This document shows, piece after piece, positions 60,721 through 64,000 of a stretch of 64,000 nt of DNA. This stretch comes from Syngnathus acus (lineage: Eukaryota; Chordata; Actinopteri; Syngnathiformes; Syngnathidae): positions 7,574,001 through 7,638,000 of the forward strand of contig NC_051106.1 in NCBI RefSeq assembly GCF_901709675.1, given 5' to 3'. The position numbers were made by a program, and so were the translations under genes. Positions within the stretch are counted from its first letter, which is position 1. Every line of letters starts with the position of its first letter. The notes under the pieces were generated by a model. That model did not search any database. It was not told where the DNA came from and was given only the letters and a program-made list of their open reading frames with translations.

Positions 60721-62640
60721 GCGGGCCAGCGAGGACAATAGGAGGGACAACAACATGGCTACACAAACTTCTTAGTGACTTCAGTTCTTGTCTGGACGCT
60801 TTTTCGAGAGTTTGCATTTTGCACAGTTTCTTTGTTTGCATTCGTATAGTCAGGCACACTACACAGTTCGGGCCTAATGTGCTATACTACTACTGTCTAC
60901 TACTATTACTCCTCATTGATTTATTTTAATGAAAAGCACAAGAGCTTCAGTATATATTCCAGAATTAGACATTTGCTGCCCATATATGAAATAATTCTTA
61001 CACAAAATACAGAACCGTACACTTGTTGTATAAATGATAGTTCTCCTGAAACAAAATGTTACGTAAACGTGATTCCTAGATATTTAAAAAATGTGCCTAA
61101 AATTGTTTTATTTCTCTTGTCCTTTGCTCTTAATGTCCAACTTACATTATTATAATACATCAGATAAAAAAAATTTATCAGCCCTTTTATTGTGATTTTG
61201 TTGCGTCCTTAAAATTGTTTAAGCATCTTCTATTAGACATATATTTGAAATAGAAGTAAATATGCCCTGGAAATGTCTCTTGTCTTTTTTGGTCATTGAA
61301 CTGGATTAATCAAATTACATCTTGTTTATTCCCTATTTTTTAGAAAACATGAAAAAATATAATAATACTTGTGCCTAAATCCTCATGCAAATTAGGAATG
61401 ACTCATCTAAATGGAATTGACTATTAGATCATATATTCTCAGAGAGGTATTTGTGGTTAGGAAAGCAATTTCTGTTCCAGGGCCATTTCAGTTCTTCTAA
61501 AGTCCGACGCTAATGATAAAAGTATAGCATATGCCCACCACTTGCATAATAGCATCTTATCTGCTTGTTGCAGCTGGAGCTTCCCAGTGACCCACATCTA
61601 ATGAGTTCACCCTGCTGCCTGACCCAGCCAGCCCGCAGCACTCGGACTCCGCCGGCAGCAGCTACCATCACTACGTGACCCACATCTCCATGGTAACAAG
61701 TCCAAAATGGCACCCAGCTCACAGAGGAGTGAGAGTGAGTACACGCAGACAAACGGCACGGGATTAGGCTGACTTTTCTGTACCCGCCCTCCCGCACCAC
61801 TCTGCAGGCGAACTAGGCCACACTTTATTGTTGTCCTATCATGATGACATGCAAAGCTGCCATTTTCACGCCACGCTGCCATATGAATATGTAAACTCTG
61901 GGAGGAGAGGGGGGGGGACAAGGTAGTCGAGATGGGGATGTTAGACACCTCGATTGCTGATTCACATCGTCATGAATTCTGTGTGCGTGCATGCAAGATG
62001 AGTCAGGCAGGCCACCTCCTTCAAAAAAACCTGTGTCGTGAGTTACCCATAAGTGTATCCCACATTGCATCTTGAAAAGTGCTGAGCAACTATGCTCATT
62101 AAAAACAAAATCAAATATGGTTCATTGTGCAGACACAGAAAATGCTTTTCCATTTTTGGCTAAATAAATAATTAAATAAAGAAAGAAACCAGAGCAGTCC
62201 ATTTGCCAACTTTGCCCTGGATTCTGTCACCTCAAACCAGGGTAGAGGAGGGGAAGAGGAAAAAACAGAAGGTGGAATATGCTCCCTATTGTAGCCCTTG
62301 ATAGGCCACATTAACTGTCAATCAAATTTTCCATCCGCAAAGTTGGATTGTGTGAAGCAACTAGAGACGAAGCGGTTGTTTTTAAAATAAAAGCGATTTT
62401 ACCTACGCAACGTCTTCTCAGCGTTTAAAATGATCCTACTTGTATTCATTCTCGTTGAATATGTTGTAAAATCTTCTAAAAGTACTGGTAATATTTTGTG
62501 TGTCGAAACTGGCAACTTTTAACCACGATATATAGCTTTTTTTGGTATTGCTCGTCTTTACTCTGAAGGCACATACCGGAAGTAGTATTTGTTATTAATG
62601 CTGTCTTGATGCTGTCTCCCCGCCTTCGTCACGGGCGTAT
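60720..62640. other. intergenic stretch upstream of marcks
   Basis: No gene recognised. AT-rich from 60.85 to 61.45 kb, more balanced from 61.5 to 62.1 kb with a G-run at about 61909-61917. Confidence 0.5.
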
Positions 62641-62649
62641 GTACGCACG

Positions 62650-62860
62650 GCAGATCCTGGGGCTCCCGAGTCGGTTGTGACGGGAACCGCTATTCTCTCT
62701 CCCTCTTTTTCTGTATCTCGTTTCCGCCTGTTACACTGCCTCTGGGATAAAGGAGGAAAATCCCAGGGACGAAGCCGAATAGTCACTGGCTGGAAACTCC
62801 GATGGATTAGTTTTAAATCCCCCCTCTCCACACCACCACCACCACCCCACCTCCTCTCCG
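62650..62860 (+). other. possible non-coding first exon of a gene beyond the window
   Basis: A GC- and pyrimidine-rich block ending in CTCCTCTCCG/GTAAGCAC, a good plus-strand donor at 62861. It contains short CAC-triplet runs and no start codon followed by a long frame. No coding exon was found in the remaining 1.1 kb. Confidence 0.35.
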
Positions 62861-64000
62861 GTAAGCACGTTTGGTTTATTTTTCTACTCACGAGTTGCAT
62901 TTCAATTGCTTGTCAGCTTTTTTGTTTCTCAAATGGGAGCCGCATAGCGCAGAATATAGTCTCTGTTAATGCGAGGTGATGATGTTTTTGCAGTGGGATT
63001 CAGTGGATGGGGGGGCTCTTGTGTTGCAGCAGCTGGGATGGGGATGCACTGCAGTCAGAGCCGCGTTGACCGCACAAACAGCACGCAAGGCCCCCGCAGA
63101 CAGCCTCCTGTTGATTTAGCTGCAAATAATTGCCCCTGATAGCCAATCAAATCTGATTCCTAATCGGGTTATGTGTGTCAAGTGTGTGCAAGGGCGGTCC
63201 GTCCATCTTTAACTGGAATCAAAACAGTGATGATGATGAGGAGGAGGAGGATGACCGGATAGACAGAGCGACATAGCAGAGTAGCAGGAGTGGAAAAAGT
63301 ACACAGTGTGTACTTCAGTAGAAGTCCAGCTATTAAAAGGGTGTGTACTGATTCCAATACTTTATATAAGTAGAAAAGACTCCATCCATCCATCCATCCA
63401 TCCATCCATCCATCCATCCATCCATCCATCCATATTTTCATCTCCAAGCCAAAGCCCTGTCTAATGGAAAAGTGGTGCATTTCTGCCACCTAGTGGTATC
63501 TATAGGCAATTCCATGCATTCATTCACGTATTAAAATAATTCTATGATTTCTTTATCCTCCAAATTATTTTTTCTCATTAAAATACACATTGACTCAACA
63601 CTATGTTTTAATGTTGGTCGTCATGGTGATATTATGGGCTGGCGATGGCCCGCCATCCACAGATTCTGCACTGACTTTGTTAAGAAGGCCCGTTGGGCTC
63701 CATCCTACACATCCACTTTGTGCGAGGCTCAGCTGTGAATTTCTTTTTTATAATAAGCTCTTTTCATGGTCATCACTTTGCAAGAGCAACACTGGCCGGC
63801 ATTGTCCGGCTAATCTTGTAGCCCGGTGAACTGCAGCCATTGTCTTCTTGTTAATACACTGAATGAAGTCGCTTGTCTGACACAAGCAAATATTGTAACT
63901 ATTCGGTGGGGCGGTGTCGCCATAATGGAGGAGATTGTGGAGTCCGGTCAACATGCGGCCCGAGAAATGACGGTTGCATTTTGATTTTGCATTGCGGAAT
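62861..64000. other. probable intron or intergenic tail
   Basis: No coding sequence recognised. It includes the CATC microsatellite and a CTCF-like CTGCCACCTAGTGG at 63483-63496. Confidence 0.4.
63381..63434. repeat. (CATC)n microsatellite
   Basis: About thirteen uninterrupted CATC units. Read on the minus strand it produces a spurious repeated Met-Asp-Gly-Trp peptide. Confidence 0.95.

Noticed and set aside
60389-60859. 156-codon minus-strand frame upstream of marcks
   Set aside because: It overlaps the marcks promoter and 5' UTR, has no recognisable domain, and its openness fits the CpG-rich composition.
63178-63489. Minus-strand frame with repeated Met-Asp-Gly-Trp
   Set aside because: It is simply the CATC microsatellite translated; it is not a gene.

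Overview
This is a teleost fish nuclear genome window, most likely from a spiny-rayed fish with a compact genome. The evidence is spliced genes with GT-AG introns and vertebrate-specific families (FUT9, MANEA, FHL, COL10A1, MARCKS), AT-rich intergenic DNA full of simple repeats, and fish-type short inverted-repeat transposons. I could not determine the species. There is no CRISPR array, operon, tRNA or rRNA that I can support.

Layout, left to right. Positions 1-150 may hold the last codons of an unidentified plus-strand gene. A GC-rich promoter-like patch lies near 5.2-5.5 kb. Then come ypel5 (minus, 2 coding exons), fhl5 (minus, 5 coding exons, 281 aa), fut9 (minus, single coding exon, 359 aa), manea (minus, 4 coding exons, 436 aa), ppp1cb (minus, 8 exons, 327 aa) and plb1 (minus, 31 coding exons, 818 aa). 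A 15.6 kb stretch without any gene I can recognise follows. Then come col10a1 (plus, 2 coding exons, 654 aa) and marcks (minus, 2 exons, 221 aa). Near 62.65-62.86 kb there is what looks like a non-coding first exon of a plus-strand gene that continues outside the window. All exon boundaries were worked out by hand from reading frame, GT/AG signals and phase. For every multi-exon gene except the tentative ones, the exon lengths add up to an intact frame.

The genes do not form one pathway. Some neighbours have related roles: fut9 and manea both act on glycans in the Golgi, col10a1 is a hypertrophic-cartilage collagen, and fhl5, ypel5 and ppp1cb are intracellular regulators. The arrangement is informative as synteny. 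Relatives of human 2p23 genes (YPEL5, PPP1CB, PLB1) alternate with relatives of human 6q16-q22 genes (FHL5, FUT9, MANEA; COL10A1, MARCKS).

Points most worth a second look: a plb1 gene with only two GDSL lipase repeats, both with an intact catalytic triad and mirrored exon lengths; a MARCKS effector domain carrying an extra proline; a start-overlapping upstream ORF in manea; a hAT-type element with a perfect 8 bp target duplication; a pair of inverted arrays of a degenerate repeat at 38.0-39.4 kb; and an excess of perfect TGACGTCA palindromes, two of them in the ypel5 and marcks promoters. I found nothing that I would call a wholly new biological system.
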